A DNA stretch of 47,024 nucleotides from Gammaproteobacteria bacterium. Lineage in GTDB: Bacteria; Pseudomonadota; Gammaproteobacteria; Steroidobacterales; Steroidobacteraceae. The number at the start of each line of letters is the position of its first letter. The first letter of the stretch is position 1. A program made the position numbers and the translations under genes. The stretch covers positions 1-47,024 of the forward strand of contig JAABQQ010000044.1 in assembly GCA_011391405.1 (NCBI GenBank), in the 5' to 3' direction. Positions 17,768-28,391 of this stretch are shown here, piece by piece. The notes below the pieces were generated by a model. It did not search any database, was not told where the DNA came from, and saw only the letters and a program-made list of their open reading frames with translations.

Positions 17768-19146
17768 TCAGCCGCGACCTCGCAACTTTCGCCAAGGTGA
17801 GCGGCGGCATCCTGCAGGGTGCCAATGCGACGTTTGCGCGCGTCATCAGCGACTCGCGTGCACTGGAGCCGGGCGCGCTGTTCGTTGCGCTCACGGGCGA
17901 CCGCTTCGATGGTCACGACTTCGTCGCCGATGCCGCAAAGCGCGGCGCCGCAGGCGCGATCGTCAGCCGACCAGTCGATTGCGTGCTGCCGCAGGTCGTC
18001 GTCGCCGACGCGCTGGCCGGTCTGGCCACGTTTGCGAATGCCTGGCGTCGCTCGTTCGCCGGCGTCGTGGTCGGCATCACGGGCAGCAACGGCAAGACGA
18101 CGGTCAAGGAAATGACCGGTGCGATCCTGGCCGAACTGGGGCCGTGTCTCGTGACGCAGGGCAACCTCAACAACCACATCGGCGTGCCGCTCACGCTGTG
18201 CCGGCTCGAAGCCGCGCATCGTTGCGCCGTCATCGAGATGGGGGCGAACCACCTGCGCGAAATCGCGCACCTGGCCGCGATCGCCGAGCCGACGGTCGGC
18301 CTGGTGATCAACGCAGGCCAGGCGCACCTCGAAGGATTCGGCGGCATCGACGGCGTTGCCAGGGGCAAGGGCGAGATGTTCGAAGCGCTCGGGCCGGACG
18401 GCACAGCGGTGATCAACGCCGACGATCGCTTCGCCGCGTTCTGGCGAGGCCTGGCCCGCCGCACGGGTCGCGTTGTCACGTTCGGCCTGCGTGAACGCGC
18501 CGACGTCTCCGCTCGCGACGTGCGCAGCCACCTCGGGTCGACCGGATTCGTGACGACGTTCGAGCTGGTCACACCTTCGGGTATGCGATCCATCGCAATG
18601 AGTCTCGCCGGCGAACACAACGTCATGAACGCGCTTGCCGCTACGGCGGCTGCGATGGCGGCTGGTGCAGAGCTCGACGCCGTGCAGCGTGGCCTGCAGT
18701 CGATGCGGCCGGTCTCGGGCCGGCTCGAAGTCAAGCAGGCGCTGCGCGGCACACGCCTGATCGACGACGCTTATAACGCCAATCCCGGGTCGCTGCGCGT
18801 GGGCCTGCGAGCGCTGGCCGGCGTGCCGGGCGAGCGCTGGCTCGTCCTCGGCGAGATGGCCGAACTGGGCGAGGAAGGTGCGCACCTGCATGCGGAGATG
18901 GGTGCGCTCGCGCGCGAGTGCGGCGTCACCCGGCTGCTCGCCGTCGGCGCGGGGTCGCAGCCGGCCGTGGAATCGTTCGGTCCCGGCGCGTCCTGGCATG
19001 CGAGCACGGACGCCCTGCTGTCAGCACTGCTGCCCGAGCTGCACGACGGTCTCACGATCTACGTGAAGGGTTCACGCGTGAATCGTCTGGAACGCGTGAC
19101 CGCGGCCCTGGTGCAGGGTGGCACGGCGCAGGCAGGGGGACACTAG
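17764..19146 (+). CDS. murF: UDP-MurNAc-tripeptide:D-Ala-D-Ala ligase MurF
   Basis: Encodes 460 residues and completes the pentapeptide precursor with D-Ala-D-Ala made by Ddl, encoded downstream. Seen are the N-terminal substrate domain (ISDSRALEPGALFVAL), the P-loop GITGSNGKTTVKEM, the Mur ligase EMGANHLREIAHL block and the C-terminal DDAYNANPGSLRVGL motif. Start codon overlaps the murE stop; the stop is followed directly by the mraY ATG with no gap. Confidence 0.97.
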   Translation: MISRDLATFAKVSGGILQGANATFARVISDSRALEPGALFVALTGDRFDGHDFVADAAKRGAAGAIVSRPVDCVLPQVVVADALAGLATFANAWRRSFAGVVVGITGSNGKTTVKEMTGAILAELGPCLVTQGNLNNHIGVPLTLCRLEAAHRCAVIEMGANHLREIAHLAAIAEPTVGLVINAGQAHLEGFGGIDGVARGKGEMFEALGPDGTAVINADDRFAAFWRGLARRTGRVVTFGLRERADVSARDVRSHLGSTGFVTTFELVTPSGMRSIAMSLAGEHNVMNALAATAAAMAAGAELDAVQRGLQSMRPVSGRLEVKQALRGTRLIDDAYNANPGSLRVGLRALAGVPGERWLVLGEMAELGEEGAHLHAEMGALARECGVTRLLAVGAGSQPAVESFGPGASWHASTDALLSALLPELHDGLTIYVKGSRVNRLERVTAALVQGGTAQAGGH

Positions 19147-20229
19147 ATGCTGCGCCACGTCGCCGGCTGGCTCGCCGACTACTACTCAGGCTTCCATGTC
19201 TTCCAGTACCTGACCCTGCGGGCGATCCTCGCGGCACTGACGGCGCTGGCGATCTCGCTGCTGGTAGGCCCGCGCATGATCCGCTGGCTTGCCGAGTACC
19301 AGGTCGGCCAGCGCGTGCGGTCCGACGGTCCGCAGACGCACCTGAGCAAGGCAGGCACGCCGACGATGGGCGGTGCGTTGATTCTCGCGGCCATCGTCGC
19401 GGCGACGCTGCTGTGGGCCGATCTCGCGAATCGTTTCGTCTGGGTGGTGCTGCTGGTCACCATCGCCTTCGGCCTGATCGGGTTCTGGGACGATTACCTC
19501 AAGCTCGTCGTCGGCAATTCGCGCGGGTTGATCGCGCGGTACAAGTACTTCTGGCAGTCGTTCGCCGGGCTCGGCGCCGCGATCGTGCTGTACGTCACCG
19601 CGCAGTCGCCCGCCGACACGACGCTGTACGTGCCCTTCTTCAAGCACTTCGTCGTCCCGCTCGGCGTTCTTTTCATCCCGCTCACGTACTTCGTGATCGT
19701 CGGCTCGAGCAACGCAGTCAACCTGACCGACGGGCTCGACGGCCTCGCGATCATGCCGTCGGTGCTCGTCGCGGGCGCGCTCGGCGTGTTCGCGTACGCG
19801 TCGGGCAACGTCGTGTTTTCGAACTACCTCGGTATCCCGTACCTCGCCGGCGCAGGCGAGGTGCTCGTGATCTGCTCGGCGATCTTCGGCGCAGGTCTCG
19901 GGTTCCTGTGGTTCAACACGTATCCCGCGCAGGTGTTCATGGGTGACATCGGCGCACTGGCGCTCGGCGCGGCGCTGGGCGTCATCGCCGTCGTCGTCCG
20001 GCAGGAAATCGTGCTCTTCATCATGGGCGGCGTGTTCGTCATGGAGACGGTGTCGGTGATCCTGCAGGTGGCGTCGTTCAAGCTCCGCGGCAAGCGGATC
20101 TTCCGGATGGCGCCGATCCACCACCACTTCGAACTCAAGGGCTGGGCGGAACCGAAAGTCATCGTCCGCTTCTGGATCATCACCGTGATCCTCGTGCTGC
20201 TCGGCCTCGCGACGCTCAAGCTCCGATGA
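19147..20229 (+). CDS. mraY: phospho-MurNAc-pentapeptide transferase MraY
   Basis: Encodes 360 residues of a ten-helix membrane enzyme that makes lipid I on undecaprenyl phosphate. Signature segments are [36 protein letters not shown] (catalytic Asp loops) and the [15 protein letters not shown] His motif near the end. Its ribosome binding site (AGGGGGA) lies in the last codons of murF. Overlaps murD by 4 bases. Confidence 0.97.
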   Translation: MLRHVAGWLADYYSGFHVFQYLTLRAILAALTALAISLLVGPRMIRWLAEYQVGQRVRSDGPQTHLSKAGTPTMGGALILAAIVAATLLWADLANRFVWVVLLVTIAFGLIGFWDDYLKLVVGNSRGLIARYKYFWQSFAGLGAAIVLYVTAQSPADTTLYVPFFKHFVVPLGVLFIPLTYFVIVGSSNAVNLTDGLDGLAIMPSVLVAGALGVFAYASGNVVFSNYLGIPYLAGAGEVLVICSAIFGAGLGFLWFNTYPAQVFMGDIGALALGAALGVIAVVVRQEIVLFIMGGVFVMETVSVILQVASFKLRGKRIFRMAPIHHHFELKGWAEPKVIVRFWIITVILVLLGLATLKLR

Positions 20230-21581
20230 CCGCAGCGCTCCACCCACAGGCTCCGCTTGCTGCCGGTACCCGCGCCCTGGTGCTGGGGCTCGGTCGCACC
20301 GGGCTTTCAGCCGCGCGCTACCTGGACCGCAAGGGTCTCACGGTGCGGGTCGCCGACACTCGCGCGAATCCGCCGGGCGTTGATGCGCTGCGTGCGGATG
20401 TCCCGGCCGCCGAACTGCGGACGGGGGCGTTCAACTCATCGCTGCTCGACGATGTCGCGCAAGTCGTGATTTCGCCAGGCCTGTCTTTGCAGGAAGCGGT
20501 AGTGCGCGCAGCGCGCGAGCGCGGGTGCCCGGTCGTGGGTGACATCGAGCTGTTCGCCCGTGAGGCACCGGCGCCGATTGCCGCGATCACCGGCACGAAC
20601 GGCAAGAGCACGGTGACGACCCTCGTGGCGGAGATCGCGAACGCCGGTGGCCGGCGCGCAGTGGCGGGCGGGAACCTCGGCGAACCGGCGCTCGACCTGC
20701 TCGAGCGTCCCGCGCCCGATCTCTACGTGCTGGAGCTGTCGAGCTTCCAGCTCGAAACGACGCACTCGCTGCGGACCGTGACGGCGACCGTGCTCAACGT
20801 GACGCCCGATCACATGGATCGGTACGCGAGTCTCGAAGCTTACGGTGCGGCGAAAGCCCGCATCTTCGACGGCTGCGACGTGGCCGTGATCAACGCCGAC
20901 GACCCGGCGGTGCGTGGCATGCCGCGCCCGGGCCAGTCCGTGGTGTCGTTCAGTCTCGAATCACACGACGCCGACTACACGCTCGAGCGCTCGCCTGCGC
21001 CGATGATCGTGCGACGGGGCGAACCGTTGCTGCCACTCGCGGCGATGCGGCTGCAGGGCCTGCACAACGCAGCGAACGCGATGGCTGCGCTGGCGATGGC
21101 CGAAGCCCTCGAACTGCCGCTCGCTCCGGCGCTCGATGCGCTGTGCGCGTTCGGGGGGCTGCCGCACCGCTCGCAGTGGGTCGCTGATATCCGCGGTGTG
21201 CGCTACGTGAACGACTCTAAGGGCACCAACGTCGGTGCGACGCTCGCGGCCGTGCGGGGCCTGGTCGGCCCGCTCGTCGTCATCGCTGGCGGCGATGGCA
21301 AGCACCAGGATTTCTCGGAGCTGCGGGATGCGTTCCGCGACAAGGTCCGTCACGTCGTGCTGATCGGCCGCGATGCGCCTGCGCTTGCCGCCACGCTGGC
21401 CGACGTCTGCGCCACGGAGCGCGCCAGCGACATGCCGGCTGCCGTACGGGCGGCGCAAGCCGTCGCGCAACCGGGCGACACCGTGCTGCTCTCGCCGGCT
21501 TGCGCGAGCCTCGACATGTTCCGCGACTACAGCCATCGCGGCGATGAATTTGCCGCCGCCGTCAGGAGTCTCGCTGCATGA
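20226..21581 (+). CDS. murD: UDP-MurNAc-L-alanine:D-glutamate ligase MurD
   Basis: Encodes 451 residues; adds D-Glu to UDP-MurNAc-L-Ala. The N-terminal Rossmann-like domain begins [20 protein letters not shown], the P-loop reads [13 protein letters not shown], and [28 protein letters not shown] and NDSKGTN are standard MurD motifs. Linked to mraY and ftsW by ATGA overlaps. Confidence 0.97.
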   Translation: MTAALHPQAPLAAGTRALVLGLGRTGLSAARYLDRKGLTVRVADTRANPPGVDALRADVPAAELRTGAFNSSLLDDVAQVVISPGLSLQEAVVRAARERGCPVVGDIELFAREAPAPIAAITGTNGKSTVTTLVAEIANAGGRRAVAGGNLGEPALDLLERPAPDLYVLELSSFQLETTHSLRTVTATVLNVTPDHMDRYASLEAYGAAKARIFDGCDVAVINADDPAVRGMPRPGQSVVSFSLESHDADYTLERSPAPMIVRRGEPLLPLAAMRLQGLHNAANAMAALAMAEALELPLAPALDALCAFGGLPHRSQWVADIRGVRYVNDSKGTNVGATLAAVRGLVGPLVVIAGGDGKHQDFSELRDAFRDKVRHVVLIGRDAPALAATLADVCATERASDMPAAVRAAQAVAQPGDTVLLSPACASLDMFRDYSHRGDEFAAAVRSLAA

Positions 21582-22774
21582 GCGCGCCGGCTTCCACCGT
21601 CAACAGTTACGCACGTTCGAGCGGCCAGCCGCGCCGCCTGCTGCTGGATCCGTGGATCATCGGTACCGTGTGTGCGCTGCTGCTGATCGGCCTGATCATG
21701 GTCGCGTCGGCGTCGATTGGCGTCTCCGAGAAGGAGACCGGCGCGGCGTTTCATTACTTCACGCGCCAGCTGGTCTACGTGGCGCTGGGGCTCGTGGCCG
21801 GCTGCGTCGGACTGGCCGTTCCGACGCGCATCTGGGACGAGTATTCAAAGTACCTGCTGGGCGGCGCGTTCCTGCTGCTCGTCGTCGTGCTGATTCCCGG
21901 CATCGGCTACGAGGTCAACGGATCGCGGCGCTGGATCCGGCTCGGATTCATGAATTTCCAGGTGTCCGAAGCGACGCGCGTGATGCTGCTGATGTATGTC
22001 GCAAGCTACGCCGTGCGCCGCTCGGACGAACTGCGCAGCGACTTCAAGTCCTTCATGGTGCCGGTCGGCGTGCTCGCCGCCGCCGCTCTGCTGCTGCTCG
22101 GCGAGCCGGATTTTGGCGCCGCCACGGTGCTGTTCGCGACCGGCCTCGGCGTGCTGTTCCTGGCCGGCGCGCGCATCGTGCACCTGCTCGTGCCGGTCGT
22201 CGTCGGCTCGGCAGGCCTCGCGGCGCTCGCCGTCGTCTCGCCTTACCGGCTGCGCCGGCTGACGGGCTTCCTCGATCCCTGGGGCGATCCGTTCGACAGC
22301 GGCTTCCAGCTCGTGCAGTCGCTGATCGCGATCGGCCGCGGCGAATGGCTCGGAGTTGGACTCGGCGCGAGCGTACAGAAGCTCTTTTACCTGCCCGAAG
22401 CCCACACGGACTTCGTCTTCGCCGTGCTGGCGGAGGAGTTCGGGTTGCTCGGCGTCACCGTCATCGTCGCCCTGTTCGCGTTGCTCGTGACTCGCGCGCT
22501 CATGATCTCGCGCGAGGCTGCGCAGGCCGGGCAGGCGTACCAGTCGTACGTGGCCGCGGCCATCGGCATCTGGCTCGGCCTGCAGGCCTTCGTGAACATC
22601 GGCGTGAACATGGGCCTGCTGCCGACCAAGGGCCTCACCCTGCCGCTGTTGTCCTACGGCGGCAGCAGCATGCTGGTGACGCTCGGCTGGATCGGCGTGC
22701 TGCTGCGCATTCACCACGACACGCAGGCCACCGGACGCGTGCGCGTCGCACCGCGCGAGGCCCGTCGCAGATGA
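21578..22774 (+). CDS. ftsW: septal peptidoglycan glycosyltransferase FtsW
   Basis: Encodes 398 residues of the SEDS family with about ten membrane helices. Conserved pieces include NGSRRWIRLGFMNFQVSEATRVMLLMY, LLLLGEPDFGAATVLFATGLGVLFLAGA, HTDFVFAVLAEEFGLLG (with the Asp-Glu region of the SEDS active site) and GLLPTKGLTLPLLSYGGSSM. FtsW polymerises glycan strands at the septum with FtsI. Overlaps both neighbours by 4 bases. Confidence 0.97.
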   Translation: MSAPASTVNSYARSSGQPRRLLLDPWIIGTVCALLLIGLIMVASASIGVSEKETGAAFHYFTRQLVYVALGLVAGCVGLAVPTRIWDEYSKYLLGGAFLLLVVVLIPGIGYEVNGSRRWIRLGFMNFQVSEATRVMLLMYVASYAVRRSDELRSDFKSFMVPVGVLAAAALLLLGEPDFGAATVLFATGLGVLFLAGARIVHLLVPVVVGSAGLAALAVVSPYRLRRLTGFLDPWGDPFDSGFQLVQSLIAIGRGEWLGVGLGASVQKLFYLPEAHTDFVFAVLAEEFGLLGVTVIVALFALLVTRALMISREAAQAGQAYQSYVAAAIGIWLGLQAFVNIGVNMGLLPTKGLTLPLLSYGGSSMLVTLGWIGVLLRIHHDTQATGRVRVAPREARRR

Positions 22775-23862
22775 CGCGCAAGGTCGCAATGGTCATGGCG
22801 GGCGGCACGGGCGGACACGTCTTCCCGGCGCTCGCGACGGCGCGCGTGCTGCAGCGTCGCGGCTATGACATCGTCTGGCTCGGCACGCAGCAAGGCATCG
22901 AGGCGCGCCTGGTGCCGGCCGCAGGCATTCCGGTCGAGTGGCTGAGCGTGAGCGGGCTCCGTGGCAAGGGTGCAGCGACGCTGCTGGCGGCTCCGTTCCG
23001 TCTGCTGGTCGCCATCAATCAGGCGATGCGCGCGATCCGCAGGCATCAACCCAGGGTCGTGCTCGGTGCGGGCGGTTTCGCGTCCGGCCCGGGTGGCATC
23101 GCGGCCTGGTTGCTTGGCCGGCCGCTCGTCGTGCACGAGCAGAACGCCGTCGCGGGCCTCACCAATCGCGTGCTTGCGCGCCTCGCCAGGCGCGTGCTCG
23201 AAGGGTTCCCGAACAGTTTCGGCAGCAGCGTGCAGGCCGAGCGCGTCGGCAACCCGGTGCGTCCGGAGATCGTCGCCATCGCACCGCCCGAGCGCCGCTA
23301 TGCCGGTCGCGAAGGCGCTGTGCGCCTGCTCGTGTTCGGCGGCAGCCAGGGTGCTGCGCGCCTGAACGCCGTGCTGCCGGCTGCCATCGGCGAGCTGCCG
23401 GCCGCGCTGCGACCCGCGGTGCTGCACCAGACTGGTAAGCACAATTTCGATGAGACCGTGCAGGCGTATCGCTCGCGTGGCATCGAGGCCGACGTGCGAC
23501 CCTTCATCGACGACATGGCGAGCGCCTACGGCTGGGCCGACCTCGCCGTGTGTCGCTCCGGTGCGTTGACGGTGACCGAACTCGCGGCGGCCGGCGTGCC
23601 TGCCATCCTCGTGCCGTTCCCGGCTGCCGTCGACGACCACCAGACCCGCAACGCCCAGTACGCCGTGCAGGCAGGCGCCGCCAAGCTCCTGCCCGAAAGC
23701 GGCCTGACCCCGATTTCGCTGGCCGCGCTGTTGCGTACGCTGCTCGAGGCGGGACGCCCGCTGCTCACGCGCATGGCCGTGGCGGCGCGCTCGAGCGCCA
23801 TCGTCGATGCGGACGAGCGGCTGGCCGACGCCTGCATGCAGGCGGCAGGGGAGGCGGCATGA
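22771..23862 (+). CDS. murG: lipid I N-acetylglucosaminyltransferase MurG
   Basis: Encodes 363 residues of a GT-B fold enzyme that converts lipid I to lipid II on the inner face of the membrane. The N-terminal loop is [19 protein letters not shown], with [42 protein letters not shown] and [35 protein letters not shown] split across both domains. The ATG overlaps the ftsW stop. Confidence 0.97.
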   Translation: MTRKVAMVMAGGTGGHVFPALATARVLQRRGYDIVWLGTQQGIEARLVPAAGIPVEWLSVSGLRGKGAATLLAAPFRLLVAINQAMRAIRRHQPRVVLGAGGFASGPGGIAAWLLGRPLVVHEQNAVAGLTNRVLARLARRVLEGFPNSFGSSVQAERVGNPVRPEIVAIAPPERRYAGREGAVRLLVFGGSQGAARLNAVLPAAIGELPAALRPAVLHQTGKHNFDETVQAYRSRGIEADVRPFIDDMASAYGWADLAVCRSGALTVTELAAAGVPAILVPFPAAVDDHQTRNAQYAVQAGAAKLLPESGLTPISLAALLRTLLEAGRPLLTRMAVAARSSAIVDADERLADACMQAAGEAA

Positions 23863-25286
23863 AAGACCGCATGCGCCGGATTCACACGATCCACTTCGTC
23901 GGTATCGGCGGCAGCGGCATGTCGGGCATCGCGGAAGTGCTGCTGAACCTCGGCTACGCAGTGCAGGGCTCCGACCTGAAGCGGGGCGAGTCCACCGAGC
24001 GCCTGCAGCAGCTCGGCGCGCGCATCGTGATCGGCCACCGCGCCGGGAACGTCGACGGTGCCGACGTGGTCGTGGTTTCGAGCGCGATCGACGCCGCGAA
24101 CCCTGAAGTGGCGCGCGCACTGGCCGGGCGCATTCCGGTCGTGCAGCGCGCCGAGATGCTCGGCGAACTGATGCGCTTCCGCTATTCGATCGCCGTGGCC
24201 GGCACGCACGGCAAGACCACGACGACGAGCCTGATGGCGAGCGTCCTGGCCGAAGGCGGCACGGACCCCACGTTCGTCATTGGCGGCCGGCTGAAGAGCG
24301 CGGCCAGCAATGCGCGTCTCGGAGCAGGCGAGTTCCTGGTCGCCGAGGCCGACGAAAGCGACGCGTCGTTCACGCACCTGCAGCCGATGATCGCGATCGT
24401 CACCAACGTCGACGCCGATCACCTCGGCACGCACGGCGGCGATTTCGAGAAGCTGAAGCTCAGCTTCGTCGAGTTCCTGCACAACCTGCCGTTCTACGGG
24501 CTCGCGGTTGTCTGCAATGACGATGCGAACGTGCGTGCGCTGATTCCCAGCATCGCGCGGCCTTACCTGACCTACGGATTCGACGAATCCGCAGATGTGC
24601 GCGCGGTGGACGTCGAGCGACTCGCGGGCCTGTCGAAGTTCATGGTGCTGCGCCCGGGCGGCGCGCCGCCGTTGCCGGTCACGTTGAACCTGCCCGGCCG
24701 CCACAACGTGCTGAATGCCCTGGCGGTGATTGCCGTCGCGACCGAACTCGAGATCGATGATGCCGCCATCCAGCGCGCGCTGGCCGGATTCCAGGGCATC
24801 GAACGTCGCCTGCAGTGGATCGCCGACGTCGACACCGGCGCCGGCAGGGTCACGATCGTGGACGACTACGGCCATCACCCGACCGAGATCGCTGCCACGG
24901 TCGAAGCCGTGCGCCAGGGCTGGCCGGGACGTCGCGTCGTGCTGGTGTTCCAGCCGCACCGCTACACGCGCACACGCGATCTTCTCGACGAGTTCGCACA
25001 GGTGCTCGCGGATACGGACGCGCTCGTCGTGGCAGAGGTCTACGCGGCGGGCGAGGCCCCGATCCCCGGCGCCGACGGCAAATCGCTCTGCCGTGCGATC
25101 CGCACACGGGGTCGCGTGGAACCCGTGCTGCTCAAGTCGCTCGATGAGCTGCCGGACGTGCTGGCCGGCATCGTGCGTGAGGACGACGTAGTGCTGACGA
25201 TGGGCGCCGGTCACATCGGCGCCGTCTCCAACGAACTGCCGCGCACCTTGCCGGCTGCAGTCGCGACGCGAGGCCAACGCTCATGA
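23859..25286 (+). CDS. murC: UDP-N-acetylmuramate:L-alanine ligase MurC
   Basis: Encodes 475 residues; adds the first amino acid to UDP-MurNAc. Starts with the Rossmann motif [23 protein letters not shown]; the ATP loop is [16 protein letters not shown], with [25 protein letters not shown] and [18 protein letters not shown]. It overlaps murG and ddl by 4 bases each. No murB is present next to it, as in E. coli and Pseudomonas clusters. Confidence 0.97.
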   Translation: MKDRMRRIHTIHFVGIGGSGMSGIAEVLLNLGYAVQGSDLKRGESTERLQQLGARIVIGHRAGNVDGADVVVVSSAIDAANPEVARALAGRIPVVQRAEMLGELMRFRYSIAVAGTHGKTTTTSLMASVLAEGGTDPTFVIGGRLKSAASNARLGAGEFLVAEADESDASFTHLQPMIAIVTNVDADHLGTHGGDFEKLKLSFVEFLHNLPFYGLAVVCNDDANVRALIPSIARPYLTYGFDESADVRAVDVERLAGLSKFMVLRPGGAPPLPVTLNLPGRHNVLNALAVIAVATELEIDDAAIQRALAGFQGIERRLQWIADVDTGAGRVTIVDDYGHHPTEIAATVEAVRQGWPGRRVVLVFQPHRYTRTRDLLDEFAQVLADTDALVVAEVYAAGEAPIPGADGKSLCRAIRTRGRVEPVLLKSLDELPDVLAGIVREDDVVLTMGAGHIGAVSNELPRTLPAAVATRGQRS

Positions 25287-26248
25287 CGTCGCCCTTGCTG
25301 ATCCAGGATCCCACCCGGTTCGGCCGCGTCGCCGTGCTGCTCGGCGGCACGTCGTCCGAACGCGAGGTGTCGCTCGACTCGGGCCGCAATGTGCTTGCAG
25401 CGCTGCAACGCCGCGGCGTCGACGCTACGGCCGTCGATGGTATTCCTGCCCTGGTCGCTGCGCTGAGCGCGCCGGGCGGCCGCCAGTTCGATCGCGTCTT
25501 CAACATCCTGCACGGCAACCGTGGCGGTGGCGAAGACGGCGTTCTGCAGGGGCTGCTCGACGCACTGGGCGTGCCCTACACGGGTTCGGGCGTGCTCGGG
25601 TCCGCGCTCGCGATGGACAAGATCCGCACCAAGCAGGTGTGGCTGGCACTCGGCCTGCCGACGCCCGCCTACGTGAACCTGCAGCGCGGCGAGGACGTCG
25701 TCGCGGCGGCGCACAAGCTGGGCCTGCCGGTGATCGTCAAGCCTGCGTGCGAAGGCTCGAGCGTCGGCATCACGCGCTGCTTCAAGGATGCGGATCTCGT
25801 GGCGGCCGTCGAGCTGGCGGCGCGTTACGAGGGCTCGTTGCTGGTCGAGCAGCTGATCCAGGGCGAGGAGTACACGGTGGGCGTGCTCGGGCTCGAAGCG
25901 CTGCCCTCGATCCGGATTGTGCCGGCTGGCGAGTACTACGACTACCACGCGAAGTACGTCGCCGAGGACACGCAGTACCTGTGCCCCGGCATGACGGGCG
26001 CCGCGGAGCAGGAACTTGCGGGCCTTACCCTCGCGGCGTTCTTTGCGGTCGGTTGCAGCGGCTGGGGTCGCGTCGATTTCATGCGCGACCGGGCGGGCAA
26101 GCCGTGGTTGCTCGAAGTGAACACGGCGCCGGGCATGACCAGTCATTCACTGGTGCCGAAGGCGGCACGTCAACGCGGGATCGAATTCGACGAACTCGTC
26201 TGGCGGGTCCTCGAAACGAGCTGCCGCGATCCGGAGGGGCGTCGATGA
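25283..26248 (+). CDS. ddl: D-alanine:D-alanine ligase
   Basis: Encodes 321 residues of the ATP-grasp family; makes the D-Ala-D-Ala used by MurF. Motifs include [50 protein letters not shown], the ATP-binding [16 protein letters not shown], and the metal-binding [11 protein letters not shown]...[22 protein letters not shown]. The Tyr after [11 protein letters not shown] is typical of D-Ala-D-Ala specificity. Overlaps both neighbours by 4 bases. Confidence 0.96.
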   Translation: MTSPLLIQDPTRFGRVAVLLGGTSSEREVSLDSGRNVLAALQRRGVDATAVDGIPALVAALSAPGGRQFDRVFNILHGNRGGGEDGVLQGLLDALGVPYTGSGVLGSALAMDKIRTKQVWLALGLPTPAYVNLQRGEDVVAAAHKLGLPVIVKPACEGSSVGITRCFKDADLVAAVELAARYEGSLLVEQLIQGEEYTVGVLGLEALPSIRIVPAGEYYDYHAKYVAEDTQYLCPGMTGAAEQELAGLTLAAFFAVGCSGWGRVDFMRDRAGKPWLLEVNTAPGMTSHSLVPKAARQRGIEFDELVWRVLETSCRDPEGRR

Positions 26249-27042
26249 AACTGCCGTTCGGCAAGAAGCAGCGCAAGCAGGCGACCCGCCCCGAGCCCAA
26301 GTGGTGGGAGCGCCTCGACTGGAGCGCGATCGGCACCACGGCCGCGATCGTCGCCGGCTGCGCCGTCGTGGCGCTGCTGCTGATCTTTGCGCTGGACCGA
26401 CCGGTGCGCCGAGTCCTGCTCGAAGGCACTTTCCAGCGTGTCTCGCCGCCGGAGATCGAGAGCGCCGTCGCGGAGGTCGCGCAGGGTGGCCTGGCTTCGG
26501 TGGACCTCGAGCGCATTCGCAAGCGCGTCGAGTCGACCGACTGGGTGGACAGCGCCGTCGTGACCCGGGTGTGGCCGGATGCCATCCGCGTCGTGGTCAA
26601 CGAAGAGGTGGCGGCGGCGCGGTGGAACGACGCCGGGCTGCTGAACGCGCGCGGCGAACTCTTCATCCGCAATGCGCGCTACGTGCCGCCGGAACTGCCG
26701 CTGCTCGAAGGCCCGGAAGGCAGCGAGTCGCAGGTTGCGCAACTGTACATCGATGCCCAGGGCCGCCTGCTCGAATCCGGACTGCGCCTCACGGGCGTCC
26801 GGCTCGACGACCGCGGCGCGTGGGAACTCGAGCTGGCGGATGGCCTGCAGGTCAGGCTCGGCCGGCAGGACGTCAAGGACCGCCTCGAACGCTTCATTCG
26901 ACTCGCAAGCCCGACCGTGGCGAAGCGGGTCGCGGAGATCAATTACGTGGACATGCGCTACACGAACGGCTTCAGCGTGGGCTGGAACACCCGTTCCGCA
27001 CTGGCCGTCGCCCCGCGGGAGGACGCGACACCCGATGCCTAG
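26245..27042 (+). CDS. ftsQ: cell division protein FtsQ
   Basis: Encodes 265 residues: basic cytoplasmic N-terminus ([11 protein letters not shown]), one transmembrane helix (about 32-51), a POTRA domain ([26 protein letters not shown]) and a beta domain (about 125-250). FtsQ holds FtsL and FtsB at the division site. ATG overlaps the ddl stop; the stop lies 8 bases into ftsA. Confidence 0.95.
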   Translation: MKLPFGKKQRKQATRPEPKWWERLDWSAIGTTAAIVAGCAVVALLLIFALDRPVRRVLLEGTFQRVSPPEIESAVAEVAQGGLASVDLERIRKRVESTDWVDSAVVTRVWPDAIRVVVNEEVAAARWNDAGLLNARGELFIRNARYVPPELPLLEGPEGSESQVAQLYIDAQGRLLESGLRLTGVRLDDRGAWELELADGLQVRLGRQDVKDRLERFIRLASPTVAKRVAEINYVDMRYTNGFSVGWNTRSALAVAPREDATPDA

Positions 27043-28267
27043 AAAGCCCGAAAGAAACCTGCTCGTCGGACTCGACATCGGCACGTCGAAAGTCGTCGCC
27101 ATCGTCGGCGAGCTCACCGTGGACGGCACGATCGACGTGGTGGGCGTGGGTTCGCACCCTTCGCGCGGATTGAAGCGCGGTGTCGTCGTCAACATCGACT
27201 CGACGGTGCAGTCGATCCAGCGCGCGGTCGAGGAAGCCGAGCTGATGGCCGGTTGCCAGATTCACTCCGTGTTCGCCGGCATCGCCGGCAGCCACGTGCG
27301 CAGCCTGAATTCGCACGGCATCGTCGCGATCCGCGACAAGGAAGTCACGCAGAGCGACGTCGAGCGCGTGATCGACGCGGCGCGCGCCGTGGCGATTCCC
27401 GCAGACCAGAAGATCCTGCACATCCTGCCGCAGGAATTCATCATCGATGCGCAGGACGGCATTCGCGAACCCGTCGGCATGTCGGGTGTGCGGCTCGAAG
27501 CGAAGGTCCACATCGTGACCGGCGCAGAGAGCGCCGCGCAGAACATCGTCAAGTGCGTGCAGCGCTGCGGCCTCGAGGTCGAGGACATCGTGCTCGAACA
27601 GCTGGCGTCGAGCTACGCGGTGCTGGCCGACGACGAGAAGGAACTCGGCGTCTGCCTGATCGACATCGGCGGCGGCACCACCGACGTGGCGGTCTTCGCG
27701 GGCGGCGCGATCCGCCACACCGCCGTGATCCCGATCGCGGGCGACCTCGTCACCAACGACATCGCGCAGAGCCTGCGCACACCCACGCACCATGCCGAGG
27801 AGCTCAAGGTGAAGTACGCATGCGCGCTGTCGCAGCTCGCCAATGCGGACGAAACCATCGAAGTGCCGAGCGTGGGTGATCGCCCGGCTCGGCGCCTCGC
27901 GCGGCAGACGCTCGCGAGCGTGGTCGAGGCACGCTACGAAGAAATCTTCGTGCTCGTGCGCGACGAACTCGCGCGGTCTGATTACCACGACAAGATCGCC
28001 GCCGGCATCGTCCTCACGGGCGGCAGCGCGAAAATGGACGGCGTCATCGAGCTGGCCGAGGAAATTTTTCACGCGCCGGTGCGGCTCGGCCTGCCCCAGG
28101 GCGTGAGCGGGCTGGTGGACGTCGTGCGCAATCCGATTCATTCGACCGGCGTCGGGCTGCTGCTGTTCGGCCGCAGCACGCGCCATGTGCATCCGCACTC
28201 GCATGGCGGGATGGGCCCGCGCAAGACGATCCAGCGCATGCGGGATTGGTTCAAGGGGAACTTCTAG
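27035..28267 (+). CDS. ftsA: cell division protein FtsA
   Basis: Encodes 410 residues of the actin-like ATPase that tethers FtsZ to the membrane. Phosphate loop LLVGLDIGTSKVVAIVGEL, the 1C subdomain, CLIDIGGGTTDVAVFAGG and GIVLTGGSAKMDGVIELAEEIF are all seen. The C-terminus ends in an amphipathic membrane-targeting helix (RMRDWFKGNF). The start is inside the end of ftsQ with an 8-base overlap. Confidence 0.97.
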   Translation: MPRKPERNLLVGLDIGTSKVVAIVGELTVDGTIDVVGVGSHPSRGLKRGVVVNIDSTVQSIQRAVEEAELMAGCQIHSVFAGIAGSHVRSLNSHGIVAIRDKEVTQSDVERVIDAARAVAIPADQKILHILPQEFIIDAQDGIREPVGMSGVRLEAKVHIVTGAESAAQNIVKCVQRCGLEVEDIVLEQLASSYAVLADDEKELGVCLIDIGGGTTDVAVFAGGAIRHTAVIPIAGDLVTNDIAQSLRTPTHHAEELKVKYACALSQLANADETIEVPSVGDRPARRLARQTLASVVEARYEEIFVLVRDELARSDYHDKIAAGIVLTGGSAKMDGVIELAEEIFHAPVRLGLPQGVSGLVDVVRNPIHSTGVGLLLFGRSTRHVHPHSHGGMGPRKTIQRMRDWFKGNF

Positions 28268-28302
28268 GGCAGGAAGGGCAGGAAGGGCAGGAAGGGCAGC
28301 AC
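28267..28302 (+). repeat. 9-bp tandem repeat in the ftsA-ftsZ spacer
   Basis: GGGCAGGAA is repeated three times from 28267, with a fourth diverged copy (GGGCAGCAC) to 28302, starting at the last base of the ftsA stop codon. The four GGG runs separated by 6 bases meet the common G-quadruplex pattern on the coding strand. A T7 run follows at about 28306-28312. Confidence 0.8.
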
Positions 28303-28346
28303 AGGTTTTTTTGGGGCGCGGTAAAGGCTGCCGTGCCAGGCAACAA

Positions 28347-28367
28347 GTCATTCGTCATTCGTCATTA
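28347..28367 (+). repeat. 7-bp tandem repeat upstream of ftsZ
   Basis: GTCATTC, GTCATTC, GTCATTA lie head to tail at 28347-28367, 25 bases before the ftsZ ATG and within its leader. It is distinct in composition from the GC-rich surroundings. Confidence 0.75.
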
Positions 28368-28391
28368 CTTTTGTTACGGAGCAGCACACCC

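Noticed and set aside
23859-26248. Missing murB in the dcw cluster
   Set aside because: murB is also outside the cluster in E. coli and Pseudomonas, so its absence between murC and ddl is ordinary.
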